Assembly (NCBI GenBank): GCA_947565185.1
Contig: CANODU010000003.1
Span: 29,486 to 93,485 of the forward strand
Direction of reading: 5' to 3'
Source of the DNA: an uncultured Eggerthellaceae bacterium
GTDB lineage: Bacteria; Actinomycetota; Coriobacteriia; Coriobacteriales; Eggerthellaceae
Length of the DNA: 64,000 nt
Of this stretch, positions 26,603 to 35,792 are shown in pieces. Position numbers and translations under genes: made by a program. Within the stretch, counting starts at the first letter, position 1, and each line of letters starts with the position of its first letter. A model generated the notes under the pieces. It was not told the DNA's origin. It made no database searches and saw nothing but the letters and a program-made list of their open reading frames with translations.

Positions 26603-27487
26603 CTAGGCTGTGGCTTGGCGCTGCATCTTCTGACGCAGGGCTTCAGGAAGGCGCATCTGTGCCATGCAAGCACCGCCGATGACGCATGCCGCCCCCAGCA
26701 GCTGCAGCCATGTCATGGCTTCGCCCAAGATGAGAGCAGACAAGACCACTGCCCCCAAAGGCTCCAGGTATCCTAAGACGGCCACGGTCTGAGCCTTCAT
26801 GGTCCCGATGCCCGAGAAGTACAGAAGGCATGCCGCTCCCGTGCCCAGGATGCCCAGCTCCAACATGGCAGGCACGCTATGAAGGGGCAGTGACACATTC
26901 GCCTCGCCCTTGATGATCAGCACGATGAACACCACCGTGAGACCCGACAGCATCTGGATGACCGTATTCTCAAGGCCCTTGATGGCGGATGCCTTCTTCG
27001 AGAAGGTGACCATGACGGCATAGAGCGCAGCAGCGCCCAGCCCGCAGGCGATCCCCACAAGGTCAAGGGATCCGGAAGCGGAGCCATTCAACAAAAGGAC
27101 GCCGCCGACGACCACCATGATGCCCACCACCTTGTTCCATGTCATGCGTTCCTTGAAGACGAAGGGCGCCAACGCGATGACGATGATGGGGCCGCAGTAG
27201 TTGAGCAGCGTTGCCATGCCCACCCCGATATGGTTGAACGCTTCGAAGAGGAGCAGCCACTGCAGGCCCATGGCAGCACCTGAGAGGGCCAAGAAGCCCA
27301 AAGCGCGCTTGTGCTCCAAGCAGGTCACCGGCTTGCGGCAGACAGCGAAGGCAACGAGCAGGACCACCGTGCCGATGAGCACGCGCAAGAACACGATCTG
27401 GGCGCTGGTGGCATCCACATAGCTGGCGAAGATCCCATTGAATCCGAAGATGAACAACGATGCCAGGTATTTGAGCGTGTTCTGCAT
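26603..27487 (-). CDS. EamA/DMT family transporter
   Basis: 294 aa from the ATG at 27487, preceded by GGAGGG 6 nt upstream; the frame to 27532 lacks a site. Ten helices in two EamA repeats (LASLFIFGFNGIFASYVDATSAQIVFLR; LVGIACGLGAAALYAVMVTFSKKA). Substrate unknown. The divergent LysR-type regulator across a 235-bp gap is likely its controller, a common arrangement for metabolite exporters. It converges on the GT-C-like gene with only 10 bp between stops. Confidence 0.88.
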   Translation of the reverse strand: MQNTLKYLASLFIFGFNGIFASYVDATSAQIVFLRVLIGTVVLLVAFAVCRKPVTCLEHKRALGFLALSGAAMGLQWLLLFEAFNHIGVGMATLLNYCGPIIVIALAPFVFKERMTWNKVVGIMVVVGGVLLLNGSASGSLDLVGIACGLGAAALYAVMVTFSKKASAIKGLENTVIQMLSGLTVVFIVLIIKGEANVSLPLHSVPAMLELGILGTGAACLLYFSGIGTMKAQTVAVLGYLEPLGAVVLSALILGEAMTWLQLLGAACVIGGACMAQMRLPEALRQKMQRQATA

Positions 27488-27642
27488 TTCGCACCCTCCC
27501 TCCGCGCGCAAGCTCAGCGCGCACGGCGCCAAGCCTCACGTTCGGTAGTCGTCTCTTTGTGGTGTCCGCCCCTCAAGCGGTTGTTCAGAACAAGCGATGA
27601 GATGCCTGCCTCTTTGGGGCTGGAACAGTAAACCACCTCTTG

Positions 27643-27670
27643 TTGTAGAATGAAAGCGAATGTTTATCAT
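27643..27670 (+). promoter_or_regulatory. Possible promoter of the lysR gene
   Basis: TTGTAG (27643-27648), 16-nt spacer, TATCAT (27665-27670). It precedes the LysR start by about 50 nt. Moderate match only. Confidence 0.35.
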
Positions 27671-27674
27671 ACTT

Positions 27675-27699
27675 TTCATGACATTTTGGAATACATGAA
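27675..27699. promoter_or_regulatory. Inverted repeat, possible LysR operator
   Basis: TTCATG (27675-27680) and CATGAA (27694-27699) flank 13 A/T-rich bases just upstream of the lysR start in the divergent gap. LysR-type regulators commonly bind imperfect dyads of this size. The assignment rests on position and symmetry alone. Confidence 0.35.
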
Positions 27700-27722
27700 C
27701 CCGTCGGCGCAAGGAGCCATCC

Positions 27723-28589
27723 ATGGAGAATCTGCTGCAGAAATACGAAGCGCTCATAGAGACGGTTGACACCGGCAGCTTCACCAAAGCGGCGCAGGCT
27801 TTGTCATACACGCAATCAGGCGTGTCGCGCATGGTGGCCGAACTGGAGCGCAGCTGGGGCATCAAGCTGCTGGTGCGGGGCCGCGGCGGCGTAGAGCTCA
27901 CGAGCGAGGGGCGGATGATCCTTCCCTATGTGCGCGATATCGCCAGCCTGCAACGCAGCCTTCAGATGGAGGTAGACGATATATCGGGGTTGCGCTCAGG
28001 CGTGATCCGCATCGGCACCTTCTCTAGCGTAGCTGCCCAATGGCTACCGAACGTGATCGAGCGCTTCCAAGCCGACTATCCCCGCATCGACTACGAGCTC
28101 ATCATCGGCGACTACGCTGAGATAGCCGCATGGATCAGCACCGGACGTGTGGACTGCGGCTTTTTAGTGCTGCCCACCGCAGAGGAATTCGACACCATCT
28201 CCTTGGGATCCGACCGGCTCTTCGCCGTTCTGCCACCCGATCATGCGCTTGCCAAGAAGGACGTGATCAGCCTGCCTGACTTCGAAGGGGAGCCGTTCCT
28301 CTTGGATGAGAAGGGGTCTGACACCATGGTCACCGACCTGTTCCGGGAAGCGGGCATCCCCTTGGAGATCCGTCTGAAGACGCCGGATGACTACGTGATC
28401 ATGTCCATGATAGAGAGCGGACTGGGCGTGAGCATCCTGCCCGAGCTCATCTTGGAGCGCGTGCCCTACAGGCTGGCGGTGCGCCCCTTGGATGTGGATC
28501 CCATCCGCGAGATAGGCTTCGCCGTGCGTAGCCAAGCAGCTGCAAGCTTGGCGGTACGCACGTTCGAAGGCTATCTTGAGCGCAGATGA
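27723..28589 (+). CDS. LysR-type transcriptional regulator
   Basis: 288 aa; AAGGAG upstream of the ATG. N-terminal winged helix (about 1-60): LIETVDTGSFTKAAQALSYTQSGVSRMVAELER. The effector-binding domain follows, with GVIRIGTFSSVAAQWLPNVIERF opening it and a CFLVLPT-type region (here CGFLVLPTAEEF) in the cleft. The sensed metabolite is unknown. Divergent from the EamA exporter, which it probably controls. Confidence 0.93.
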   Translation: MENLLQKYEALIETVDTGSFTKAAQALSYTQSGVSRMVAELERSWGIKLLVRGRGGVELTSEGRMILPYVRDIASLQRSLQMEVDDISGLRSGVIRIGTFSSVAAQWLPNVIERFQADYPRIDYELIIGDYAEIAAWISTGRVDCGFLVLPTAEEFDTISLGSDRLFAVLPPDHALAKKDVISLPDFEGEPFLLDEKGSDTMVTDLFREAGIPLEIRLKTPDDYVIMSMIESGLGVSILPELILERVPYRLAVRPLDVDPIREIGFAVRSQAAASLAVRTFEGYLERR

Positions 28590-28605
28590 TAGGTGCCTGA
28601 TGAAA

Positions 28606-28633
28606 GAAGATGCGCCTTGAGAGGCGCATCTTC
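28606..28633. terminator. Bidirectional stem-loop between lysR and PBP1A genes
   Basis: GAAGATGCGCCT and AGGCGCATCTTC form a perfect 12-bp stem with a TGAG loop, centred between the converging stops at 28589 and 28656. No clear U-tract on either side, so the strength is uncertain. Confidence 0.55.
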
Positions 28634-28655
28634 AAAGCGGTCATTCCCTCAAGCT

Positions 28656-30839
28656 CTAGGGGACGCTGGCTGGATCAGGTGTGGGCGTTGGCTCAGGATC
28701 CGGAGTGGGCGTGGGCGTTGGCTCAGGATCCGGAGTGGGCGTGGGATCTGGCGTTGGCGTTGGCGTGGGTGTTGGCGTGGGCGTGGGTTCGGTGTTCGCG
28801 GAATCCTGCGTGCCGTCCCCTTCGCGTTCACCTGCGGTCACAGCGCCATTCGCATCCACCTGCAGATTCTCAGACCAGCCGCTGCCATCTCCGCCGATGT
28901 TGTTCTTCGAGTCCCGATAGTTCTTGATGTATTCGGGCTCATCTGCCGTGGGGAAGGGACGCACCTCGGTCCATTCCATGACGCGATTCATGAAGGAGGC
29001 ATACGTGCTGACCGCAGAGACCCACGAGGGGATGCGGGAAGCCTCCTCATAGCTGTTGGCGCGCTCTCCCAGCCAGATGGCTACGGAAAGCTGCGGGGTG
29101 ATGCCCACGAACCAGCTGTCCTTCTTGTCATCAGTGGTGCCCGTCTTGCCCGCCACGGGCTGAGAGGAGTTGATGCGCGCTTCAGTACCGGTGCCGTTCT
29201 CTACCACGCCCTCAAGGCCTTCCACCACTGCAGCCGCAACCTCTTGGGAGATGACGCGCTCCCCTTCCGGGTTGGCATTGTCCACGATGACGCGCCCATT
29301 GCGGTCCGTCACCGAGATGATGCATTCAGGATCATAGTGGATGCCTCCGTTGGCGAACGTAGCATAGGCATCGGCCATCTCAAGGGGCGTGCACGAGTCG
29401 ATGCCCAACGTGATGCCGGCGACGTTCTGGATGTTGGAGGTGATGCCCAGCCGCTGTGCCATGTCACGCACGTTCTCCACACCCACGGACATGATCAGCC
29501 GCATGAAGGCCGTATTCGAAGACACGGCCAGCGCGCTCTTGATGGGCCGCGTGCCGAAGTTCTTCTTGTTGACGTTGAAGACCTCGTTCGCGCCGTCCAG
29601 CTTCACGGAATAGCCCGCGTCGATGAGCGTATCAGGGTTGATGCCCTGTTCGATGGCGGCCGCATAGGTGAATGCCTTGAAGGTGGATCCCACTTGCCTG
29701 CCGCTTCCGCCTTCGCCTGTGGCCATGTTCACCTGCTGATTGTCATAGTCATGGCCGCCCACCATTGCCTTGATGTAGCCGTTATCCGGGTCTACCGCGC
29801 AAAGCGCCACTTCGAAGGGCTCGCCTACCTGCTCCTCCTTCTCAGCCACCGCTGCTTCTGCCGCCTCCTGGTCAGCCACATCCAACGTGGTGATGATCTT
29901 CAGACCGCCCGCGAACAGATCCGCCGTGGAGAACGCGTACTTCCCGTCTTGATTCATCAGCTGGTTGCGCACATAGCTGGTGAAGTAGGGGTAGGCCATG
30001 ATGCCCGTCATGGAAGGTTCAGTGGGATTCAAGGTGATGGGCTCTGCCTTGGCCGCTGCCGCCTCCTCGGCGGTGATGTAGCCATTCGACTCCATGCGCG
30101 AGAGCACGGTATTGCGCCGCGCCGTGCAATTCTCCATGTGGTCGATGGGGTTGTTGTAAGTGGGGGACTGCGGGATGCCCACCAGCGTTGCCGCCTCTGA
30201 GAGCGTGAGGTCAGCCGCCGGCTTCGAGAAGTACCGTTCAGCCGCTGCCTGGATGCCATACGAACCCGAGCCGTAATTGATGGTGTTCAGGTACATGAGG
30301 AGGATCTCATCTTTGTCATACATCTCCTCCACCTTCGTAGCCAAGACCATCTCGCGGATCTTGCGCTTGAAGGAGATCTCTGACATCTCTTCGGAGAGCA
30401 CCGTATTGCGCACCAGCTGCTGAGTGATGGAGGAGCCACCTTCGCGGCTGCCGCCCATGATGTTGTTCACCAACGCGCGCGCCGTGCCCATGAGGTCAAC
30501 GCCGTTGTGCGAATAGAAGCGCTCATCTTCGGTGGCAACCGTGGCTTCCTTCACGTAGTCAGAGATCTGGTCGAGCTCCACCGGTTCGCGATTCTCAAGC
30601 TGAAACTCTGCCAGCACGGTCTGGCCATCAGAAGCGTAGACCACCGATGTGGCTGAATTCGCGAACTGGTCCGTGTTGGAATAATCAGGAAGATCCTCCA
30701 GCCAGGAATTGGCCAGAGCAACGGCACCGAATCCGAAGGCGCCGATGACGGCCACGATCACCGCCAAGATGGACAACGCTATGGCCTTGCCCGACTTCTT
30801 CTTAACGTGGTATCTGCCCTTGATAGCGCGAGAAGCCAC
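28656..30839 (-). CDS. Class A penicillin-binding protein (PBP1A-type, bifunctional)
   Basis: 727 aa from a GTG with AGAGGAGG 6 nt upstream. One N-terminal membrane helix (about 19-43). The glycosyltransferase domain has TEDERFYSHNG (Glu104 region), GGSSITQQLVRN and KIREMVLATKVE. The transpeptidase domain has GSTFKAFTY, SSN (AVSSNTAF) and KTGTTDD. It both polymerises and cross-links peptidoglycan outside the membrane. The last 60 or so residues are a Thr-Pro/Asp-Pro repeat tail, probably a flexible wall-spanning segment, encoded partly by two identical 30-bp units. Confidence 0.93.
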   Translation of the reverse strand: MASRAIKGRYHVKKKSGKAIALSILAVIVAVIGAFGFGAVALANSWLEDLPDYSNTDQFANSATSVVYASDGQTVLAEFQLENREPVELDQISDYVKEATVATEDERFYSHNGVDLMGTARALVNNIMGGSREGGSSITQQLVRNTVLSEEMSEISFKRKIREMVLATKVEEMYDKDEILLMYLNTINYGSGSYGIQAAAERYFSKPAADLTLSEAATLVGIPQSPTYNNPIDHMENCTARRNTVLSRMESNGYITAEEAAAAKAEPITLNPTEPSMTGIMAYPYFTSYVRNQLMNQDGKYAFSTADLFAGGLKIITTLDVADQEAAEAAVAEKEEQVGEPFEVALCAVDPDNGYIKAMVGGHDYDNQQVNMATGEGGSGRQVGSTFKAFTYAAAIEQGINPDTLIDAGYSVKLDGANEVFNVNKKNFGTRPIKSALAVSSNTAFMRLIMSVGVENVRDMAQRLGITSNIQNVAGITLGIDSCTPLEMADAYATFANGGIHYDPECIISVTDRNGRVIVDNANPEGERVISQEVAAAVVEGLEGVVENGTGTEARINSSQPVAGKTGTTDDKKDSWFVGITPQLSVAIWLGERANSYEEASRIPSWVSAVSTYASFMNRVMEWTEVRPFPTADEPEYIKNYRDSKNNIGGDGSGWSENLQVDANGAVTAGEREGDGTQDSANTEPTPTPTPTPTPTPDPTPTPDPEPTPTPTPDPEPTPTPDPASVP
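28681..28740. repeat. Two perfect 30-bp tandem copies in the PBP1A tail
   Basis: 28681-28710 and 28711-28740 are identical, each beginning GTGGGCGTTGGCTCAGGATC on plus. They encode the TPTPDPEPTP stretches at the PBP C-terminus. A unit length divisible by 3 means copy changes would lengthen or shorten the tail without a frameshift. Confidence 0.9.
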
Positions 30840-30868
30840 GGCACACCTCCTCTAGGTCATTGCGAGGC

Positions 30869-30874
30869 ATTTTA
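30869..30874 (-). promoter_or_regulatory. Extended -10 of the PBP1A gene
   Basis: TGC-TAAAAT on the minus strand about 30 nt before the GTG start, in the 95-bp gap after the argD stop. No good -35. The same TGC-TA(T/A)A(N)T pattern occurs before tRNA-Ala and the gene at 43908-44675. Confidence 0.4.
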
Positions 30875-30934
30875 GCATCGTGGACGTGGGCGCATGCAGA
30901 GATAGCGCACCATTCGAACATCGGTTCGCAAGAA

Positions 30935-32185
30935 CTACACATCCCCGCCGTCTTGCAAGACCGAAGCCAGGATGTGCATCGCTTCGTCCACATAAGCCTC
31001 CGTGCAGATGAGCGGCGGCAAGAAGCGCAGGGTATGCGGCCCGGTCGCATTGATGACGAGCCCTGCCTCAAGCGCCCGCTGGACCACGTCAGGTGCATCC
31101 AGCCCGTCGATGAGGTCAGCGCCCACCATGAGGCCGCTTCCACGCACGCTCTGCACGCCCGGGATGCTTGCAAGCGCATCCGCAAGGTATGCCCCTACTC
31201 GCTTGATGTCCGCGCAGACCTCCTCTGAGTCCAGCGCATCCAAGGTGGCTCGCGCTGCAGCGCAGGCGATGTTCGATCCTCCAAAGGTGGAGCCATGCTG
31301 ACCAGGACCCATGACATCTCCCAGCTCCCCCCGCGCCGCACACGCACCGCACGGCACGCCCGAAGCGATGCCCTTGGCCATGGTGACCACATCGGGCATG
31401 ACGCGCGCCTGCTGGAATGCGAAGGGCGTTCCCGTGCGAAAGATGCCGCATTGCACCTCGTCGAAGATGAGCAGCGCACCGGTTGAGTCGCACAGACGGC
31501 GCGCGAGCGCCAAGAACTCAGGCGTGCACGGATGCACGCCGGATTCGCCTTGGATGGGCTCAGCCATGATGGCGCACACAGAATCCCCCACGTTCTCCAT
31601 CAGGCGACAGAGCGCGTCAGCATCATTGATGGGTGTGGGCAAGAAGCCCTCGGGCATGGGCTCAAAGCCGTGATGGAGCTTGCTCTGCCCCGTAGCGGCA
31701 AGGGTGGCCAGCGTCCGACCATGGAAGCTCTTCACCAGCGTGATGACCAAGGAGGGCGCTTCTGCGGGATCGAGCCCTGCGGCCACGGCGCGCTTGTTCG
31801 CATGCAGGCGCGCCAGCTTGATGGCGCATTCGTTCGCTTCAGCGCCCGAATTCGCGAAGAACGTCCTCCAAGGCTTCTTCTCATCTTCTGCAACGTCGCG
31901 CTCCAAGAGACGGGACAGATGACACGCCACCTCTCCTCGATCCTCTATATAGAAGTAGTTGCTCACATGGATGAGCTTGTCTGCCTGAGCCTTGATGGCG
32001 CTAACCACCTTCGGATGGCAGTGCCCCAAGCTGCATACGGCGATGCCTGCCAAGAAATCCAGGTAGCGCTTGCCTGACGCATCTTCCAAGTGCATGCCGT
32101 GGCCAGAGACGAATTCCACGTCCTTGCGCGCGAATGTGGACATCACATAGCGCGCTTCGAGCTTCTTCTCTTCTTCCAGTCCCAT
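30935..32185 (-). CDS. argD: Acetylornithine aminotransferase ArgD
   Basis: 416 aa, class III PLP-dependent aminotransferase. Converts N-acetylglutamate semialdehyde to N-acetylornithine with glutamate as donor. Seen: FLAGIAVCSLGHCHPKV near the N-terminus, FANSGAEANECAIKLAR (PLP phosphate site), SFHGRTLATLAATGQ, FDEVQCGIFRTG and the Schiff-base Lys in TMAKGIASGVPCGA. Last gene of argCJBD; it starts 11 nt after argB. A short insertion after GAEANE (VAAGLDPAEAP) is not unusual. Confidence 0.93.
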   Translation of the reverse strand: MGLEEEKKLEARYVMSTFARKDVEFVSGHGMHLEDASGKRYLDFLAGIAVCSLGHCHPKVVSAIKAQADKLIHVSNYFYIEDRGEVACHLSRLLERDVAEDEKKPWRTFFANSGAEANECAIKLARLHANKRAVAAGLDPAEAPSLVITLVKSFHGRTLATLAATGQSKLHHGFEPMPEGFLPTPINDADALCRLMENVGDSVCAIMAEPIQGESGVHPCTPEFLALARRLCDSTGALLIFDEVQCGIFRTGTPFAFQQARVMPDVVTMAKGIASGVPCGACAARGELGDVMGPGQHGSTFGGSNIACAAARATLDALDSEEVCADIKRVGAYLADALASIPGVQSVRGSGLMVGADLIDGLDAPDVVQRALEAGLVINATGPHTLRFLPPLICTEAYVDEAMHILASVLQDGGDV

Positions 32186-32196
32186 CTTGTAAGCTC

Positions 32197-33144
32197 CTAT
32201 TCGTTATCTATGAGCTTTGCAGCGAAGTTCCCCAAAGGTGCAGACGCGGTGCTGGCAGGAGTCTTGCGCCCCGTCACCATCGTGCCGATGCCGCTGTTGG
32301 TGAGCAGCTCCAACAGCAGCGCATGCGGCGTGGTGCCATTCACGATATGAGCACGGCTCACGCCTTCCTCTAGCGCGAAGACGCATGACTCCAGCTTCGG
32401 GATCATGCCCCCTGAGTTCAAATCATCCTGCACGATGGCGCGCGCCTCATCCAGCGTCATGGAGGCCACGAGCGTATCGGGGTCAGGATAATCAGCGTAG
32501 TAGCCATCTATGTCAGACAGGAAGATGACCTTATGAGCGCCGATGGCCGCCGCCAGATGTCCAGCAGCCACATCGGCATTCACGTTGTAGCAACCATCAT
32601 CTTCCCCGATGGCGATGGAGGCGATGAGAGGGATGTAGTCAGCGCTCACCAGATCCTCCACGAGCGCTGGATTGATGCGCGTGATGCGTCCCACGCGCCC
32701 CAGTTCAGGAGATGCAGCCTCAGCTACGATGACGCCCGCATCCGCGCCGCTGATCCCCACGGCCATGTTCCCGTGCTGGTTCATGGCCTCCACGAGCTCC
32801 TGATTCACCTCTCCGGTGAGCACGCGGCGTACGATCCCCATGACCTCATCCGTGGTCACGCGCTGGCCGCGCACGAACTGGACCTCCACCCCTTCGCGCT
32901 CCATGGCGGCGCTGATGGCCTTGCCACCGCCATGTACGATGACCGGATTCACGCCGATGATCTTCAAGAGCACGATGTCGGCCATGACCTTGGCGCGCAG
33001 ACTGGCATCCACCATGGCAGCGCCACCATACTTGATGACGATAGTCTGCCCGGTGACGTGCTTGATCCAGGGCATGGCTTCGGTCAGCACTTCCCCCGTG
33101 ATGCTGGATACCCCACCGGGCCGCTTGTCCTTGTCGAACTGCAC
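32197..33144 (-). CDS. argB: Acetylglutamate kinase ArgB
   Basis: 315 aa from a GTG at 33144. Phosphorylates N-acetylglutamate. Amino acid kinase fold with IVIKYGGAAMVD, VNPVIVHGGGKAIS and the NVNADVAAGHLAAAIGAHKVIFLSDIDGYY segment; the VSSTGxxxx arginine-sensing region typical of feedback-inhibited forms cannot be judged, but the N-terminal extension (about 30 residues before the kinase core) is the hallmark of hexameric, arginine-inhibited enzymes. Between argJ and argD. Confidence 0.92.
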   Translation of the reverse strand: MQFDKDKRPGGVSSITGEVLTEAMPWIKHVTGQTIVIKYGGAAMVDASLRAKVMADIVLLKIIGVNPVIVHGGGKAISAAMEREGVEVQFVRGQRVTTDEVMGIVRRVLTGEVNQELVEAMNQHGNMAVGISGADAGVIVAEAASPELGRVGRITRINPALVEDLVSADYIPLIASIAIGEDDGCYNVNADVAAGHLAAAIGAHKVIFLSDIDGYYADYPDPDTLVASMTLDEARAIVQDDLNSGGMIPKLESCVFALEEGVSRAHIVNGTTPHALLLELLTNSGIGTMVTGRKTPASTASAPLGNFAAKLIDNE

Positions 33145-33190
33145 TTCGCTTCAGCCCACCCTTCCTGCTGCGGACCTGCTCCCACTAAGG

Positions 33191-34459
33191 CTAGGTCCGG
33201 TAATCTCCGTTGATCGTGATGTAATCATGGGTCAAGTCGCACGTCCAGACGGTGGTCTCAGCCTCTCCGGCACCCAGATCCACGTCAATGGCTATCTCTG
33301 CATCCTCAAAGGCGGCAAGCGCTGCATCCTCGTCGAAGGCGAGCGCTAACCCCTTTTCGCACACGGGGATGCCCATGATGGAGATGCTCACATCCTCTTG
33401 GCGAAACTCCGCGCCCGACCGCCCCAGCGCCGCAGCGATGCGACCCCAATTGGCATCATGGCCGGCGATAGCCGTCTTCACCAGCGGCGAATTCGCCACC
33501 GTGCGCGCTGCCGCATCGGCATCCGCATCCGTCTTGGCGCCTCTCACATGCACATCCACCAGCTTCGTGGCGCCTTCGCCGTCCTTGGCCATCTGGCGTG
33601 CCAGATCCACGCAGACCTGCTCTAGCGCTTCTTCGAAGAGCGCGAAGGCACGGCTGCCCGGCTCGAAGGGCTGGCTGCCTTCCGGTGCCGCAGCGCCAGA
33701 GGCCATGAGGATGCAGGTGTCATTGGTAGAGGTGTCAGAATCCACCGTCACCTTGTTGAAGCTCACATCTGTCGCGCGCTTGAGCGCCTGGCGCAGGTCA
33801 TAGGGCTTCACCGGGGCATCTGTGGTGATGACCGATATCATGGTGGCCATGTCCGGCATGATCATGCCCGACCCCTTCGCCATGCCGCCCACGGCGAAGG
33901 TGCACCCCTCATATCCGATGCTGTCTCCCATAAAGCTCACGGCGCACTCCTTGGAGCGCGTGTCCGTGGTCATGATGGCGCAGGCCGCATCATGACCGCC
34001 CGAGCGAGCAAGCAGCGACGCCGCTGCAGGCGCCCCTGTCTGGAACGCTTCCATGCTCAGCGGCACCCCGATGACGCCCGTGGAAGACACCAGCACCTCA
34101 TCTGGCGGGCACCCCAGCGCATCGGCCACGATCTGCCCCGCCTCTTCAGCAGCCGCAAGCCCCGCTTCTCCGGTTGCCGCGTTCGCGTTGCCCGAATTCA
34201 CCACCACCGCGCGCATCATGCCGAAGCACTGACCTTGGACGCTTCCCTCCAAGAGGCGCCTGTTGCGGCGCACGGGTGCGGCGCAGAAGACATTCTGCGT
34301 AAAGACGCCCGCGGTGGCACACGGCTCATCGGCTACCACCAACGCCAGGTCAAGGCGATGCGGATTCATGCGGAACCCTGCGTGCACGCCCGATGCCCGA
34401 AAACCCGAAGCCGTGGTCACGCCGCCGTCTTCGATGACGCTCAATGACGCTGTGCGCAT
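33191..34459 (-). CDS. argJ: Bifunctional ornithine acetyltransferase / N-acetylglutamate synthase ArgJ
   Basis: 422 aa from ATG 34459, fixed by AAGGAG 5 nt upstream; the frame to 34642 would overlap argC. Recycles the acetyl group from N-acetylornithine to glutamate, and bifunctional forms also use acetyl-CoA. The autocleavage site is visible as KGSGMIMPDMATMI, where Thr of the A-T bond becomes the N-terminal nucleophile. Other markers are VVNSGNANAATGEAG and ATDVSFNKVTVDSDTSTND. Presence of argJ without argE or argA nearby means the cyclic pathway. Confidence 0.93.
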   Translation of the reverse strand: MRTASLSVIEDGGVTTASGFRASGVHAGFRMNPHRLDLALVVADEPCATAGVFTQNVFCAAPVRRNRRLLEGSVQGQCFGMMRAVVVNSGNANAATGEAGLAAAEEAGQIVADALGCPPDEVLVSSTGVIGVPLSMEAFQTGAPAAASLLARSGGHDAACAIMTTDTRSKECAVSFMGDSIGYEGCTFAVGGMAKGSGMIMPDMATMISVITTDAPVKPYDLRQALKRATDVSFNKVTVDSDTSTNDTCILMASGAAAPEGSQPFEPGSRAFALFEEALEQVCVDLARQMAKDGEGATKLVDVHVRGAKTDADADAAARTVANSPLVKTAIAGHDANWGRIAAALGRSGAEFRQEDVSISIMGIPVCEKGLALAFDEDAALAAFEDAEIAIDVDLGAGEAETTVWTCDLTHDYITINGDYRT

Positions 34460-34512
34460 ATCAGCTCCTTGGTCATCCTTCATTCCCATCACGCTACCTT
34501 GGACCGGCGAAC

Positions 34513-35577
34513 TCAGACCGGCAACGCGAAGGCGCCAAGACCCGTGGCCTCGTTCATGCCGAACACCAGGTTCGCGCATTGCACCGCTTGTCCTGCCGCT
34601 CCCTTGCCCAGATTGTCGATGGCACCCGTTGCCACCAGGCATTGCGTGCGTCCATCCACAGCCACCCCCACCTGTGCTCGGTTCGTCCCCGCCACCGATG
34701 AGGTCTTTGGCTGGACACCGTGCGGCAGCGCCTCTACGAAGGCGGTGCCCTCGTAGAATTCACCGTAGAGCTGACATGCCTCTTCGGTGCTCAAATCGTG
34801 AGCACCGTCAGCCAGCGGGATGGTCACCGTAGAGAGCAAACCCCGATTCAAGGGGGCCAGATGCGGCGTGAAGACAAGCTGATCCGACAGGTCCAGTATC
34901 TGCTCTATCTCAGGAGTGTGCCGATGCGTGGTGACGCCGTAGGCCTCCACGCTCTCATTCGCGAAGCAGAAATGCGTGCGAGCGCTTGGCTTCTTGCCTG
35001 CTCCCGTCACACCCGATATGGCGTCAGCCACCACCGTGGCCCCCGTGCGCAGAAGCCCGCTCCTCACCGCAGGCGCCGCTGCCAGAGACGTTGCCGTGGG
35101 ATAGCACCCAGCACACGCCACCACGCAAGGAAGACCCGCTTCGCGACGCTTGGCTGCACGCTCCATCTCCTCAGGGAACAGCTCCGGAAGCCCGAAGGCG
35201 GCGACGTCCAGAAGATCAGGCTGGGTATGCGGCGTCCCGTACCATGCCTCGTAGACCAGCGCATCCCTCAAGCGGAAATCCGCAGACAGGTCTATGGCCA
35301 CCGCCCCCATCTTGCAGACGCGCGGCGTCTGCTCAAGGGAAGCCGTATGCGGCACGGCGAGAAAGACCACATCCAGATCCATCTGCTCCAACTGGTCGCT
35401 GGTGCAGAAGCGCATATCCGCCACGCCTGTGAAGGACGGATAGACCTCAGCCAGCGGACGCCCCGCGAGCGAATCAGACGCTGCTGCGAAAAGCCTCATC
35501 TCAGGATGCTGCATGAGGATATGCGCAAGCTGTATGCCCGCGAATCCCGCAGCTCCAAGGATCCCTGCCTTGATCAC
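34513..35577 (-). CDS. argC: N-acetyl-gamma-glutamyl-phosphate reductase ArgC
   Basis: 354 aa. NADPH-dependent reduction of the acyl phosphate to the semialdehyde. N-terminal GILGAAGFAGIQLAHIL nucleotide site, IDLSADFRL, and the catalytic Cys in ACAGCYPTATSL. HRHTPEIEQ supplies the His region. First gene of the arg operon; the 215-bp gap upstream is shared with divergent gshA. I see no convincing ArgR box there, only an 8-bp ATTCGAAT palindrome near 35644. Confidence 0.94.
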   Translation of the reverse strand: MIKAGILGAAGFAGIQLAHILMQHPEMRLFAAASDSLAGRPLAEVYPSFTGVADMRFCTSDQLEQMDLDVVFLAVPHTASLEQTPRVCKMGAVAIDLSADFRLRDALVYEAWYGTPHTQPDLLDVAAFGLPELFPEEMERAAKRREAGLPCVVACAGCYPTATSLAAAPAVRSGLLRTGATVVADAISGVTGAGKKPSARTHFCFANESVEAYGVTTHRHTPEIEQILDLSDQLVFTPHLAPLNRGLLSTVTIPLADGAHDLSTEEACQLYGEFYEGTAFVEALPHGVQPKTSSVAGTNRAQVGVAVDGRTQCLVATGAIDNLGKGAAGQAVQCANLVFGMNEATGLGAFALPV

Positions 35578-35792
35578 GTCCCTCTCCTCTTTCCCTCACG
35601 CCCAAGGCGTCTGCATGCAAGCTCTCACCAGGGCAGATCATTCGAATATCACGAAATGCCGTCGCTTGGTCCCATGATGAGGGGGAGCTTTGCGCTTTTG
35701 CTACCATGGACGGCAGTGCTTTCGCTTGGGATCATTGTACCTAAGCGGAATGCCCGCGCATTTCAACCGTGAGAAGATTCGAGGCAGCGGCC

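Noticed and set aside
35640..35655. ArgR box upstream of argC
   Set aside because: Only an 8-bp ATTCGAAT palindrome is present; the 18-bp ARG-box pattern and its tandem copy are missing.
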